Shown: piece after piece, positions 8,088-19,183 of the stretch | Layout of the letters: the number at the start of each line of letters is the position of its first letter | How positions within the stretch are numbered: the stretch's first letter is position 1 | Source: Mesorhizobium sp. PAMC28654 | Lineage (GTDB): Bacteria > Pseudomonadota > Alphaproteobacteria > Rhizobiales > Rhizobiaceae | DNA: 64,000 bases | Reading direction: 5' to 3' | Assembly (NCBI RefSeq): GCF_020616515.1 | Contig: NZ_CP085135.1 | Coordinates: 4,712,001 to 4,776,000, forward strand | Program-made: the position numbers and the translations under genes | The notes under the pieces: model-generated | The model's database searches: none | What the model was told of the DNA's origin: nothing | What the model saw: the letters and a program-made list of their open reading frames with translations, nothing else

Positions 8088-11000
8088 TCAGTCCGCCGGC
8101 ACCGGCATCAGTTTCGGGTCCGGCTTTTCCGCATGACGCGGCAGGTCCTTGCTCGCGATGAAGGTATAGAACATCGGTACGACGAAGAGCGTGAACATGG
8201 TTCCGATCAGAATGCCGGTGAAGATCACCAGGCCCATCGAATAGCGCGCCGCGGCACCGGCACCGCTGGAGACGATCAGCGGCACCACGCCCAGCGCCAT
8301 TGCCGCCGTCGTCATCAGGATCGGCCGCAGGCGAACCTTGGCCGAAGCGATGATGGCATCGCGCCTGCGCATGCCGTGCGCTTCCCGCTGCTGGTTGGCG
8401 AACTCCACCAGCAAGATGCCGTGCTTGGTGATCAGGCCGATCAGCGTGATCAGGCCGACCTGCGTGTAGATGTTGAGCGTTGCGGGTGGAATGCTGAAGT
8501 GCAACCCGCTGATCATGAAAATCATATTGAGATTCGGGATCATGTTGAGCGGCAACATCGCGCCGAAGATCGACAGCGGCACCGACATCATGATGATCAG
8601 CGGGTCGCGGAAGCTTTCGAATTGCGCCGCCAGCACCAGATAGATGACGACGACGGCCGCGGCAAAGGCGATCAGGATGGTGTTGCCCTGCTCCTTCTCC
8701 TGCCGCGACTGGCCGGAATAGTCGATGAAGAAGGTGTCGGGCAGGCTCTCCCGGGCGATATCCTCCAGTGCCTTCAGCCCATCGCCGGTCGTGACGCCGG
8801 GAAGCGGCAGCGCCGAAATCGTCGCCGAGTTAAGCTGGTTGAACTGCTCGATGGCGGCCGGCGACGCATTGGTGGAAATCTTCACCACCGCCGACAGCGG
8901 CACCATCTCGCCGGTGACGCTGCGCACGAAGTATTGGCCGAGCTTTTCGGGGTTGTCGCGGAACTCCTGCGGCACCTGCGGAATGATGTCGTAGCTGTTG
9001 GAGTCGCGGTCGAACTGCGCCACTTCGGCGCCGCCGACAAGCAGAGTGAGCGTGCGTCCGATATCGGCGATCGGCAGGTTGAGCGCGGCGGCGCGGTCGC
9101 GGTCGATGGTCACTGTCACCTGCGGTGCGTCATAGGCCATCGAATTCTGCACGACGATGAAGCGGCCGGAGGCTTGCGCCTTGTTCTTGATCTGCTCGGC
9201 CGCCTCGTAGACTTCCGAGGGATCGCCGGTCGAACGCACGATCATCGAGATGGGCAGGCCGCCGCCGGAGCCGGGCAGCGTCGGTGGCGCGAAGACGAAG
9301 GCCTGGACACCCGCCACGTTGGCGATACGTGCCGTGATATCGGCCTGCAGCTCCTTCGAGTTGCGCTTGCGCTCCGCCCAGTCCTTGAAGGCAAAGCCGA
9401 CGAAGGCGCTGTTCGTCGTACCGCCGAAGGCGACGGCCGAGAACTGTGCCCGCGTCTCCGGAATGTCCTTAACAAGGCCGAGGATCTGGTTGACGTATGT
9501 CTCGGTGTAGTCGGATGTCGCATAGCGTGGAGCGGTCACGATCGACAGCAGAAAGCCCTGGTCTTCTTCCGGCGCCAATTCGCTTGAGGTCTTGGTGAAC
9601 ATGAAGCCGGTCACGCCGACAAGCGCCAGCACGATGATCAGTGTCACGGGGCGATAGTTCAGCGAACCGGTGACCGCCCTCTCGTAGACGTGCTCGATAC
9701 GCGAGAAAACGCCGTCGACAATGCGCTGGAAACGACCGGGTTCCCCGGCCTTGAGCAGGCGGGCCGCCATCATCGGGGTGATGGTGATGGCGATGATACC
9801 CGACAGCACCACCGAGCCGGCGAGCGTCACCGCGAATTCGCGGAACAGCGCGCCGGTCAGGCCGCCGGTAAAGGCGAGCGGCGCGAACACGGCGGCCAGG
9901 GTCATCGTCATGGCGACGATGGCCGAGGCGATCTCGCGCATGCCGCTGAATGCCGCCTGCATCGGCGACATATGGTCTTCCTCCATGTGGCGGTGGATGT
10001 TTTCCACCACCACGATGGCATCGTCGACGACAAGGCCGATCGCCAGCACCATGGCCAGCAAGGACAAGAGGTTGATCGAGTATCCGACCGCAAACAGCAG
10101 GAAACAGACGCCGATCAGCGACAGCGGGATGGTCACGATCGGCATCAGCACCGAACGGAACGAGCCGAGGAAGAGCAGGATCACGACGACAACGATGGCG
10201 ACCGCCTCGGCGATGGTCTTGAACACCTCTTCGATCGAGGCGCTGATCTGGCCGGTCGCGTCGTAGACGACCTCGATCGTCATGCCCTTGGGCAGCGTCT
10301 CCTGAATCTGCGGCACGAGCTTGGTGAGCGCGGCGGCCGTGGTCAGCGGGTTGGCGGCCGGGGTCGGGAAGATCGCGAGGAAGGTGCCTGGCTTGCCATT
10401 GAAGCTGACCCTGGTGTCGGTGTTCTCGGCCGCAAGCTCCACCCGCGCCACATCGCGCAGACGCACCACATTGCCGTCCGTCGAACGCAACGGCAGTGCC
10501 GCGAAGGCTTCCGGCGTCTGCAGTGTCGAGCGCACGGTGATCGACGACACGACATATTCGTTCTGGGTGTTGCCGGGCGCCGAGAGGAAGTTGGAATTGT
10601 TGATCGCTACCAGAACTTCCGATGCCGTCACGCCGCGCGCGGCAAGCTTGATCGGGTCGATCCAGACCCGCATTGAGTACTCTTGGGCGCCGAAGATCTG
10701 TACGTCGGCGACGCCCTCGACGGTCGACATGCGGGGCCGGATGACGCGCTCGATATACTCGGTCAGCTGCTCTTTCGTCATGTTCGGGTTCTGCATCGAG
10801 ATGTACATCATCGCGAACTGCTGGCCGGTGCCCTTGACGATGACGGGGTCCTTTGCCGCATCCGGCAAGGTACCGCGCACGCCCTGGACCTTGGACAGGA
10901 CTTCGGTCAGCGCGACGTCCGGATTGGAGCCGAGCTTCATCTGCACCGTCACGGTGCTGGAGGACGGGCGGCTCGACGAGGTGACGTAGTCTATGTTCTC

Positions 11001-11221
11001 GGTCGAGGCGACGGCGCGCGCGATCGGGCGGAAATGAAGCCCTGGATCAGGTCGGCGCTGGCGCCGGGATAGGCCGTCGTGATGGTGATCGCGGTTTCGT
11101 CGACCTTCGGATACTGCCGGATCGACAGGTTGAAGATGCCCTGGAACCCGAGCAGCAGAATCATGCAGGCGAGCACGGTCGACAAGACCGGGCGGCGGAT
11201 GAAGATGTCGGAAAAACTCAT
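8088..11221 (-). pseudogene. RND multidrug efflux permease (HAE1 family), frame broken once
   Basis: The product would be an inner-membrane proton/drug antiporter of about 1,044 residues. It starts FIRRPVLSTVLACM at 11221 and carries the transmembrane-4 Asp pair (GLVVDDAIVVVEN), so it should be AcrB/MexF/MdtB-like. The first 64 or so residues (to QGFI) are in a different frame from the rest (PIARAVASTENID onward). The break maps to 11026-11030 in a run of three C on the coding strand; one more C would give GFISAPIARAVAS and restore the whole gene. The rest is intact, so this is either a recent null mutation or a sequencing indel. The start overlaps the adaptor stop (ATGA), so the two are translationally coupled. 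Confidence 0.85.
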
Positions 11222-12540
11222 TGCTCGGTAGCCTGCTTATTCGCCGACTTGGTCGGATCGATCGTGTTGTCGACGGCAACGGACATGCCGTTGAAAAGCC
11301 GGTTCTGACCAGCGGTGACAACTTCATCGCCAGGCGCAAGGCCTTGCAGGATCTCCACCATGCCCTCATTGCGACGGCCGGGCTTCACGAACACCTGTGA
11401 CAGGACGAGCGCGGGTTTCGCGTCAGCCGGCTTGGCTGGATCGGCGGACGCCTGATCCGCCGGCTTGGCCGCGGCAGCGTCGCTCGCGGGCTTCGTGGCA
11501 TCAGCCGCGGGCTTGGCCGGATCGGCCGCCGGTTTCGCGGCATCAGCCACAGACTTGTCGGCCGATGGAGCCGGGAGCTTTTCGTCAGGCTTCGCCGCCG
11601 GAGCCGCTTCTGCCACCTTGGCCGGATGCACCACGAATATGAAGTCGCCATACAGGCTGGAGGTCAGCGCTGTCTGCGGCAGCGCCAGCACGTTGTTTTC
11701 CTGGGGCAGTACGACGCGTACCTGCACGAACTGGCCGGGCGTCAGCTTGCCTTCGGTGTTGTCTACCTCCGCCCTGACCGTCACCAGGCGGCTTGACGGA
11801 TCGATCTTCGGGTTGATGCCGCGAATAGTGCCGGCATAGGGCATGTCGGAACCACCGATGCCCAGTTTGACCGTCTGTCCGATCTTGAGCAGGGGAAGGT
11901 CCTGTTCGGGAATGGAGAAATCAACCCGCATCGTGTCGAGGTCCTGTAGCGTCACGACAGAGGTGCCGGGCGCCAGATATTGGCCTAGATCGATCTTTGG
12001 AATGCCGACCGTGCCCGCGAAAGGCGCCGTCAGCTGCTTCTGGTCGAGCACCGCCTGGAGTTTATTCACCTGCGAAGCGGACGCAGAAGCGGTTGCCCGC
12101 GCCGTGTCAAGCGTCACATCCGAGCCGACGCCTCGCCTTTGCAGTTCAATGGCGCGGGCAAGTGACGTCTGGTCCAGAGCCGCCTGCGCCTTCGTCGCTT
12201 CGAGATCCGCGCGCTCGACGGCATCGTCCAATTGGAGGAGCACCCCGTTGGCCGCGACCTTCTGGTTGGCGTGGAAGAGGATGTCCTTGACGATGCCGGT
12301 GGTCTCGACGGTCAGTTCGACGCCCCGCACGGCATTGGCGGTGCCGATTGCTTCTACGCCAGGCGTCCAGCTTGATGGCTTGACGATGGTGGTCGACACG
12401 GTGGCCGCCGGCGGCTTCATCGTGGCGAAGAACTGCTTGGTGCCGTAGTCGCGCATGAAGTTGATGCCGACGATACCGCCGACCACCACCACAAGCACGA
12501 GCAAAACCATGGCAATGATAAATATGCGGAATATGCGCAT
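11218..12540 (-). CDS. RND efflux periplasmic adaptor (membrane fusion protein)
   Basis: Links the RND permease to an outer-membrane channel. The ATG at 12540 has GAGGGGAC upstream and gives a 440-residue protein. An N-terminal membrane anchor (6-27) is followed by lipoyl/barrel-sandwich halves (GIVKDILFHANQKV near 82-95 and TAPFAGTVG near 171-179) around a short helical hairpin, then the beta-barrel domain. The odd part is residues about 307-377: a low-complexity run of Ala, Pro, Lys and Asp with repeated AKPAAD units is inserted in the membrane-proximal region. It interrupts a fold that resumes at LVLSQVFVKPG. No outer-membrane factor gene is adjacent, so a shared TolC is expected. Confidence 0.88.
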   Translation of the reverse strand: MRIFRIFIIAMVLLVLVVVVGGIVGINFMRDYGTKQFFATMKPPAATVSTTIVKPSSWTPGVEAIGTANAVRGVELTVETTGIVKDILFHANQKVAANGVLLQLDDAVERADLEATKAQAALDQTSLARAIELQRRGVGSDVTLDTARATASASASQVNKLQAVLDQKQLTAPFAGTVGIPKIDLGQYLAPGTSVVTLQDLDTMRVDFSIPEQDLPLLKIGQTVKLGIGGSDMPYAGTIRGINPKIDPSSRLVTVRAEVDNTEGKLTPGQFVQVRVVLPQENNVLALPQTALTSSLYGDFIFVVHPAKVAEAAPAAKPDEKLPAPSADKSVADAAKPAADPAKPAADATKPASDAAAAKPADQASADPAKPADAKPALVLSQVFVKPGRRNEGMVEILQGLAPGDEVVTAGQNRLFNGMSVAVDNTIDPTKSANKQATEQ

Positions 12541-12639
12541 GAAGAAGAAAGTCCCCTCAATCGATCCCGGCACAAAGCGCGGGCGATGGGACACATATTC
12601 AAGCATGGTCCCGATTTCAAATGATGGCGGCCTTACTGT

Positions 12640-12653
12640 ACCGTCTGGACGGT
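12640..12653. promoter_or_regulatory. Operator candidate between efflux operon and TetR gene
   Basis: A perfect inverted repeat, ACCGTC-TG-GACGGT, in the short divergent region. Its size and position suit a TetR dimer repressing both the efflux operon and its own gene. Confidence 0.55.
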
Positions 12654-12690
12654 CTTGTCAATTGGGCCTAAGCTTGCGATGGGAGGCGCC

Positions 12691-13227
12691 ATGAAAAGCC
12701 AACGACCAAATTCGCGCGAGAAAATTCTCGCCGCGGCAGCCGATGTCGCCCGGGAAACCGGCCCCGGAAGCCTGTCTCTGGAAGCGGTCGCCAGCCGTGC
12801 CGGCGTGTCGAAGGGGGGGCTGTTGTATAATTTCCCCACCAAGGCGAAATTGATGCAAGGGCTGGTCGAGGACTATCTGCGCGAGTTTGAGCAAGCGCTG
12901 GAAGCTGCCCGGACAAACGACGTCAGCGGCGAAAGCCCGCTTGCCGCCTATATCAGGCTCTCGGCCAACGATTGCGAGGATACGCAACCTTCAGCCTCAT
13001 GGATCTTTTCGGCGATCGCCGAGGATCCTGACTTCCTGGCGCCGATAAAATCGTTCAAGCAGCAGCTTTTCCAGCGGTTGAAGGCAGAAACGCCGAGCCT
13101 CAAGGCACTGCTGATCTGCTTCATAGCCATCGAGGGGCTGCGCAGCATGAACCTCTTCGATGCGGACGTCCTTTCGCAGAACGAGCGCCAGTTGCTGGTT
13201 TCGTCCCTGCTGGAGATCGCCAAATAG
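12691..13227 (+). CDS. TetR/AcrR-family repressor of the divergent efflux operon
   Basis: A 178-residue one-component regulator. The ATG at 12691 is preceded by GGGAGG; the frame is open to 12655 but without a ribosome binding site. The N-terminal helix-turn-helix is clear (REKILAAAADVA, then VASRAGVSKGGLLYNFPTK, about residues 8-52). The helical ligand-binding domain fills the rest, and the C-terminal segment resembles the TetR_C_37 type used by QacR-like efflux regulators. It is divergent from the adaptor/RND genes with a palindrome between them, so it most likely represses the pump and itself. The inducer is unknown. Confidence 0.85.
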   Translation: MKSQRPNSREKILAAAADVARETGPGSLSLEAVASRAGVSKGGLLYNFPTKAKLMQGLVEDYLREFEQALEAARTNDVSGESPLAAYIRLSANDCEDTQPSASWIFSAIAEDPDFLAPIKSFKQQLFQRLKAETPSLKALLICFIAIEGLRSMNLFDADVLSQNERQLLVSSLLEIAK

Positions 13228-13285
13228 GCGTTTCTGGGCGCGACACCGGAATCAGAGCCAACGCGGGCGATACGGCAGGAGCCAT

Positions 13286-13726
13286 TCAGCCGGCGGCACG
13301 TTCTATATCCCGGCGCAGAACGATCGCCGTTGTCAGGTCCTCGACACCGCCATGGCTGGCGATGGTGTCGCGTAGCGTGTTCAGCCGATCGATCGAGGGC
13401 ACCTCGACTTCGACGATGAGATCGAGCTGGCCGCTGACGGATGACACCCGCCGTACCTCCGGAAAACGCGCCAACTGATCGAGGATGCCGATCGACGGCG
13501 TGCGCACCAGCGTTACGAACAGAAAGGCGACGACCATCCCCTTGTCCATCTGGCCGATATCGGCCCGATAGCCACGGATGACGCCGCTCTTCTCCAGTGC
13601 CGCCACCCGTTCGCTGGTTGCACTGCGCGACAGGCCGATGCGCCCCGCGAGCGTCTTCAGCGGAATACGGGCTTCCTTCGACAGGATGCCGAGAATGTCC
13701 CGGTCCTTGGCGTCCAGTTCCCTCAT
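13286..13726 (-). CDS. Lrp/AsnC-family transcriptional regulator
   Basis: A 146-residue protein. The N-terminal helix-turn-helix (RDILGILSKEARIPLKTLAGRIGLSRS region, about 8-45) is followed by a RAM/AsnC_trans_reg domain that usually binds an amino acid and forms octamers. It is divergent from the kinase/LytM/PLP-enzyme fusion gene, with about 130 bp between the starts. The usual arrangement is a local regulator of the adjacent amino-acid catabolic gene, so the effector is probably the amino acid handled by that fusion protein. Confidence 0.88.
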   Translation of the reverse strand: MRELDAKDRDILGILSKEARIPLKTLAGRIGLSRSATSERVAALEKSGVIRGYRADIGQMDKGMVVAFLFVTLVRTPSIGILDQLARFPEVRRVSSVSGQLDLIVEVEVPSIDRLNTLRDTIASHGGVEDLTTAIVLRRDIERAAG

Positions 13727-13856
13727 CGCGGCATGCTCCCAGTGGTTCCGTTAAAGTGCCGGTCAATGCATTCATTGTGACGGCGCAACCGACGCTTTGC
13801 CGGATGCCCGTTTTAGGCCCATGCCAAGCTTGCGTGAAAGCAAATCCGGATTCCGC

Positions 13857-16800
13857 ATGACCGACGTCTCCCATCCAGCGCCGCAATTCTCAGCCAACGA
13901 GGCCGTCGAGCTTGCCGCCGGGCATTTCGGCATTGCCGGCAGCGTCACTCCGCTCGACAGCGAGCGCGACCAGAATTTCAAGCTGACCGCCCCTGACAAG
14001 TCGCTCTGGATCCTCAAGATCGTCAATGCCAGCGAGCCGGCCAGCGAGAGCGAATTCCAGACAGCGCTGCTCGATCATCTCGAGCGCAATAGCCCGGATC
14101 TCGCCGTGCCGCGCCTCAGGAAGACGGTGCGGGGCACGCCGCTCGCCCATGTCACCGGCGCCGGCGGGGAAAGCCATGTCCTGCGCCTGGTGTCCTGGCT
14201 TCCAGGCCAGCCGCTCGCCCAATGCCAGTCGACGCCGGACCTCCTCGGAAGCCTCGGCGGCGCGCTTGGCCGGCTCGACCATGCCTTGCAAGGGTTCATC
14301 CATCCCGGCGCGCTACGCACTTTCGACTGGGACATCCGCCGGGCGGGTGCGGGGCGCGAGCGCCTCCGTCATATCACCGACAAGCAGGACCGCTTGCTCC
14401 TGGCTGGGTTTCTCGATCATTTCGATGCCGAGGTGGCGCCTCGGCTGCCTGCGTTGCGGGCGCAGGTGATCCACAATGACGCCAATGACTGGAATGTGCT
14501 GGTCGATCCGGCGGCGCCGGGGCGTGTCGCCGGACTGATCGATTTCGGCGATGCCTTGTACAGCGTGCTGATCGCCGAGGTTGCCGTTGCATGCGCCTAT
14601 GCCATCCTCGATGCCGAGGATCCGATCAGTGACGCGGCCCGTCTGGTTGCCGGGTTCCACGCTGAATATCCATTGCGCGAGGCGGAGGTGGACCTTCTCT
14701 TCGACCTCATCGCCATGCGGCTCGTGACCTCCGTGACGCTCTCGGCCGCCCGCAAGGAGCGGACCGCCGACAATCCATATCTGGCCATCAGCGAGGCGCC
14801 AGCCTGGCGGCTGCTGCGGCGCATGAGCCAGATGAACCGCCGGTTCGCGACGGCGATCCTGCGCCATGCCTGCGGCTTCGATGCCGCTCCAGGCGCGAGC
14901 GCCGTGACCCGCTGGATCGCTGCAAACCGCAAGAAACTGACTGGGATACTGGACAGGCATCCGGCGACGCTCGCCAAGGCGATCGTGCCTTACGGGGACC
15001 CACATCATCCCATGACGGTGACGTCGGCCGTACGGGAGCCGGACAAGGCGACCGCGTGGTGGGACAATTATTGCGCCGAAAATGGCATTGCGCTGGGCAT
15101 CGGCCCGTGGGGCGAGGAGCGCACGGTCTATACCAGCGACATCTTTCGGTCCCGCTTCGTCGAAGGCACCCGCCGCGCCCACCATCTTGGCCTCGACCTG
15201 TTCATGCCGGCGGGCACGAAACTTTACACGCCGCTCTCGGCGACGGTGAAAAGCGTCGAGATTGAAGAAGACCCACTCGGCTATGGCTGCCTCGTTGCCC
15301 TGCGCCACGAGCCCGAGGGCTGCCCGGCTTTCGTCACTCTGTGGGGGCATCTCGCGCACGAGGCGGCCGCTCGGCTGAAGCCCGGCGACCGCCTGGAAGC
15401 AGGAGCACTCGTCGGCGAGATGGGCAGGGCGACGGAAAATGGCGGCTGGGCGCCGCATCTGCATTTCCAGATATCGACCGATGCAAGTCTCGCCGCGCGC
15501 GATATACTCGGCGTTGGCGAAGCCCGCTATCTCGCCGTGTGGAGGGAGCTGTTTCCGGATGCCGCCGAACTCGCCGGCATTCCGCCCGAAACGTTTCACC
15601 AAACGGGCCGGACCCGCCCGGAGATCGTTGCCGCGCGCAAGGCGTCGCTGCTGCCCAATCTCTCCATCTCCTATTCCGAGCCGATCAAGTTCGTGCGCGG
15701 CGAAGGCGCCTGGCTGATCGACGATCGCGGCCGCGCCTATCTCGACTGCTTCAACAATGTCTGCCACCTCGGCCATGCCCATTCCGACGTGGTCGAGGCG
15801 ATCGCGCGACAGGCGGCGAAACTCAACACCAACACGCGCTATCTGCACGACGCCATCGTCACCTATGCGGAACGCCTGACAGCGACGTTGCCCGCTGGCC
15901 TGTCGGTCGCCTCCTTCGCCTGTTCCGGCAGCGAGGCCAACAGCTTGATGCTGCGCATGGCGCGCAACCATACCGGCCGCAGCGAGGCGATCGTGCTCGA
16001 CTGGGCCTATCACGGCACCACGCAGGAGCTGATCGACCTCAGCCCCTACAAATACAAGCGCAAGGGCGGCAAGGGCCGGCCTGCGGACGTGTTCGAGGCG
16101 GTCATCCCCGACAGCTATCGCGCACCCGACGAATGGCCGCTGGCGGAGCACGCGAAGCGCTTCGCCGAAAGCGTAGCCGAGCAGATCGCTGATATGGCGA
16201 AGCAGGGCCGCGCGCCCGGTCTCTTCCTCGCCGAATCGATCCCTAGCGTCGCCGGCCAGGTGTTCCTGCCGGATGGCTATCTGCGGGAAGCCTACGCGAT
16301 GGTGCGTGCGGCCGGCGGCATCTGCGCCGCCGACGAGGTGCAGGTCGGCTTCGGCCGGGTCGGCAGCCACTGGTGGGCTTTCGAGACGCAAGGCGTCACG
16401 CCTGACATCGTCACCATGGGCAAGCCGATCGGCAACGGCCACCCGATGGCTGCCCTGGTGACGACACAGGAGATTGCCGCTTCCTTCAACAATGGCATGG
16501 AGTATTTCAATACATTCGGCGGCAATCCGGTGTCCTGCGCGGCGGGGCTTGCGGTGCTCGATGTCATCGAACGTGACGGCCTGCGGCAGAATGCGGCCGA
16601 GATCGGCGATTATCTGGTCACTCGGTTCAGGCAGTTGCAGGTGCGCTACGACATCATCGGCGATGTGCGCGGCAAGGGTCTCTTTCTCGGCATCGAACTG
16701 GTCGAGGACCGCAAGAGCAAGGCGCCGGCAACCGCGCTTGCCCGCCGCATCAATGACGGGGTCAGGGCGCGCGGCGTGCTGATCGGCACCGAAGGCCCAC

Positions 16801-16913
16801 ATGACAATGTGCTCAAGATGCGTCCGCCGATGATCTTCAGCCGAGCCAATGCGGATCATCTGGTCGGCGTTCTCGATGAAACCTTCGCCTCGGTCCTGGC
16901 GGAAAGGGTGTAG
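13857..16913 (+). CDS. Three-domain fusion: APH-type kinase, LytM peptidase domain, class III PLP enzyme
   Basis: A 1,018-residue protein from the ATG at 13857; the frame is open to a TTG at 13797. Domain 1 (about 1-330) is an APH/choline-kinase fold with HNDANDWN from residue 206 and a downstream IDFGDA metal-binding motif. Domain 2 (about 400-560) is an M23/LytM fold with zinc ligands HxxxD (His443, Asp447) and HLH (534-536) and WGHL between them. Domain 3 (about 590-1018) is a class III aminotransferase fold with [10 protein letters not shown] and the PLP lysine 856 in [11 protein letters not shown]. Kinase plus PLP lyase parallels the eukaryotic pair hydroxylysine kinase and 5-phosphohydroxylysine phospho-lyase (or ethanolamine-phosphate phospho-lyase), so phosphorylation then elimination of an amino alcohol is likely. 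The role of the LytM domain is unclear. Confidence 0.88.
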   Translation: MTDVSHPAPQFSANEAVELAAGHFGIAGSVTPLDSERDQNFKLTAPDKSLWILKIVNASEPASESEFQTALLDHLERNSPDLAVPRLRKTVRGTPLAHVTGAGGESHVLRLVSWLPGQPLAQCQSTPDLLGSLGGALGRLDHALQGFIHPGALRTFDWDIRRAGAGRERLRHITDKQDRLLLAGFLDHFDAEVAPRLPALRAQVIHNDANDWNVLVDPAAPGRVAGLIDFGDALYSVLIAEVAVACAYAILDAEDPISDAARLVAGFHAEYPLREAEVDLLFDLIAMRLVTSVTLSAARKERTADNPYLAISEAPAWRLLRRMSQMNRRFATAILRHACGFDAAPGASAVTRWIAANRKKLTGILDRHPATLAKAIVPYGDPHHPMTVTSAVREPDKATAWWDNYCAENGIALGIGPWGEERTVYTSDIFRSRFVEGTRRAHHLGLDLFMPAGTKLYTPLSATVKSVEIEEDPLGYGCLVALRHEPEGCPAFVTLWGHLAHEAAARLKPGDRLEAGALVGEMGRATENGGWAPHLHFQISTDASLAARDILGVGEARYLAVWRELFPDAAELAGIPPETFHQTGRTRPEIVAARKASLLPNLSISYSEPIKFVRGEGAWLIDDRGRAYLDCFNNVCHLGHAHSDVVEAIARQAAKLNTNTRYLHDAIVTYAERLTATLPAGLSVASFACSGSEANSLMLRMARNHTGRSEAIVLDWAYHGTTQELIDLSPYKYKRKGGKGRPADVFEAVIPDSYRAPDEWPLAEHAKRFAESVAEQIADMAKQGRAPGLFLAESIPSVAGQVFLPDGYLREAYAMVRAAGGICAADEVQVGFGRVGSHWWAFETQGVTPDIVTMGKPIGNGHPMAALVTTQEIAASFNNGMEYFNTFGGNPVSCAAGLAVLDVIERDGLRQNAAEIGDYLVTRFRQLQVRYDIIGDVRGKGLFLGIELVEDRKSKAPATALARRINDGVRARGVLIGTEGPHDNVLKMRPPMIFSRANADHLVGVLDETFASVLAERV

Positions 16914-16920
16914 CGCAAGC

Positions 16921-16940
16921 CCGCATGCCCGGGCATGCGG
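16921..16940. repeat. Perfect 20-bp palindrome after the fusion gene
   Basis: CCGCATGCCC pairs with GGGCATGCGG without a loop, 8 bp after the stop codon and 88 bp before the binding-protein gene. There is no T run, so it is more likely an mRNA-stabilising or partially terminating hairpin than a full terminator. Confidence 0.55.
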
Positions 16941-17027
16941 ACAGAACATGAAGACAGCAAGTTTGTGAACTTCCGGCGCCTCGGCACCGGCAGCAGGAGA
17001 GGCTTTGCCTCATAGAGGGAGGAAACC

Positions 17028-18038
17028 ATGAAAGCATTGATCACTGCGTTCTTGCTCGGCACGGCCGCCATGGCCGTGTCGGCGAAAGCGGATACGCTCG
17101 ACATCATCAAACAGCGGGGCGCCGTTAATTGCGGCGTCAGCCAGGGGGTCGCGGGCTTCTCGTCCCCGGACAACCAGGGCAAATGGACCGGCTTCGACAT
17201 TGATTTCTGCCGCGCGGTGTCGGCCGCGGTTTTTGGCGACGCCGACAAGGTCAACTATGTTCCGCTCTCGACCAAGGAGCGCTTCACCGCCCTGCAGTCG
17301 GGCGCCGTCGACCTCCTTTCGCGCCAGTCGACCTGGACGCTGGCGCGCGACAGCGGCCTCGGCATCCATTTCGTCGGCACCGCATACTATGATGGCCAGG
17401 GGTTCATGGTGCGGAAAAACCTGAACGTGGACAGCGCCCTCAAGCTTTCCGGCGCGACAGTCTGCGCCGAACAGGGCACCACCACGGAACAGAATGTCGC
17501 CGACTATTTCACCGCCAACAAGCTGAAATACGAGTCGGTCGTCATCGATTCGGCTGATGGCATCATCAAGGCGTTCGATACCGGCCGCTGCGATGTCTAC
17601 ACCACGGATGCGTCGGCACTCTATGCGCAGCGCCTGAAACTCACCGACCCCGCCGCCTACATGGTGCTGCCCGAGATCATCTCGAAGGAGCCGCTCGGGC
17701 CCGCCGTTCGCCAGGGCGACGACAAATGGTTCAACATCGTGCGCTGGACATTGTTCTCGCTGGTCGAAGCCGAGGAGGAAGGCATCACCCAGGCCAATGC
17801 CGAAGCCTCGCGCCAGTCGCAGAATCCGGTGGTCCGCCGGTTCCTCGGCGTCGAAGGCGACAACGGCCAGCAACTCGGACTTGACGCCAACTTTGCCTAC
17901 AACATCGTCGCCAAGGTGGGTAACTATGGCGAGGTTTTCGAGCGCAATCTCGGCAAGTCCAGCGAGTTGAAGATCGCTCGTGGCCTCAACGCGCTGTGGA
18001 ACGCCGGCGGCATCATGTACGCGCCGCCAGCCCGCTGA
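17028..18038 (+). CDS. Amino-acid ABC transporter substrate-binding protein (AapJ-like)
   Basis: A 336-residue periplasmic protein with a strong ribosome binding site (GGGAGG) and a signal peptide ending near SAKA (residue 21). The mature start DTLDIIKQRGAVNCGVSQG and the later GFDIDFCRAVAAAVFGD-like segment are typical of the general L-amino-acid (Aap/Bra) class of family-3 binding proteins. No permease or ATPase gene follows, so this is an orphan component that probably docks on a general amino-acid permease encoded elsewhere. Its position behind the fusion enzyme, with the Lrp regulator upstream, suggests it delivers that enzyme's amino-acid substrate. Confidence 0.88.
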   Translation: MKALITAFLLGTAAMAVSAKADTLDIIKQRGAVNCGVSQGVAGFSSPDNQGKWTGFDIDFCRAVSAAVFGDADKVNYVPLSTKERFTALQSGAVDLLSRQSTWTLARDSGLGIHFVGTAYYDGQGFMVRKNLNVDSALKLSGATVCAEQGTTTEQNVADYFTANKLKYESVVIDSADGIIKAFDTGRCDVYTTDASALYAQRLKLTDPAAYMVLPEIISKEPLGPAVRQGDDKWFNIVRWTLFSLVEAEEEGITQANAEASRQSQNPVVRRFLGVEGDNGQQLGLDANFAYNIVAKVGNYGEVFERNLGKSSELKIARGLNALWNAGGIMYAPPAR

Positions 18039-18063
18039 GATCTGACGCCAACAATACGACATC

Positions 18064-18091
18064 GGCCTGCGCGTTTCGTACCGCGCAGGCC
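18064..18091. terminator. Hairpin between convergent genes
   Basis: A perfect 10-bp stem, GGCCTGCGCG/CGCGCAGGCC, with an 8-base loop, followed by TTGATTT. It lies between the converging binding-protein and ABC ATPase genes and probably ends the plus-strand transcript. Confidence 0.6.
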
Positions 18092-18097
18092 TTGATT

Positions 18098-19169
<1,072 letters not shown>

Positions 19170-19183
<14 letters not shown>

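Noticed and set aside
11028..11040. Programmed ribosomal frameshift in the RND permease
   Set aside because: No slippery heptamer or downstream pseudoknot is evident and the family is not known to use frameshifting; a missing base is simpler.
14313..16949. Very long open frame on the minus strand across the fusion gene (878 codons)
   Set aside because: It is the antisense of a gene with three intact catalytic domains. Its translation is Arg/Ala/His/Asp-rich with no domain motif, typical of high-GC shadow frames.
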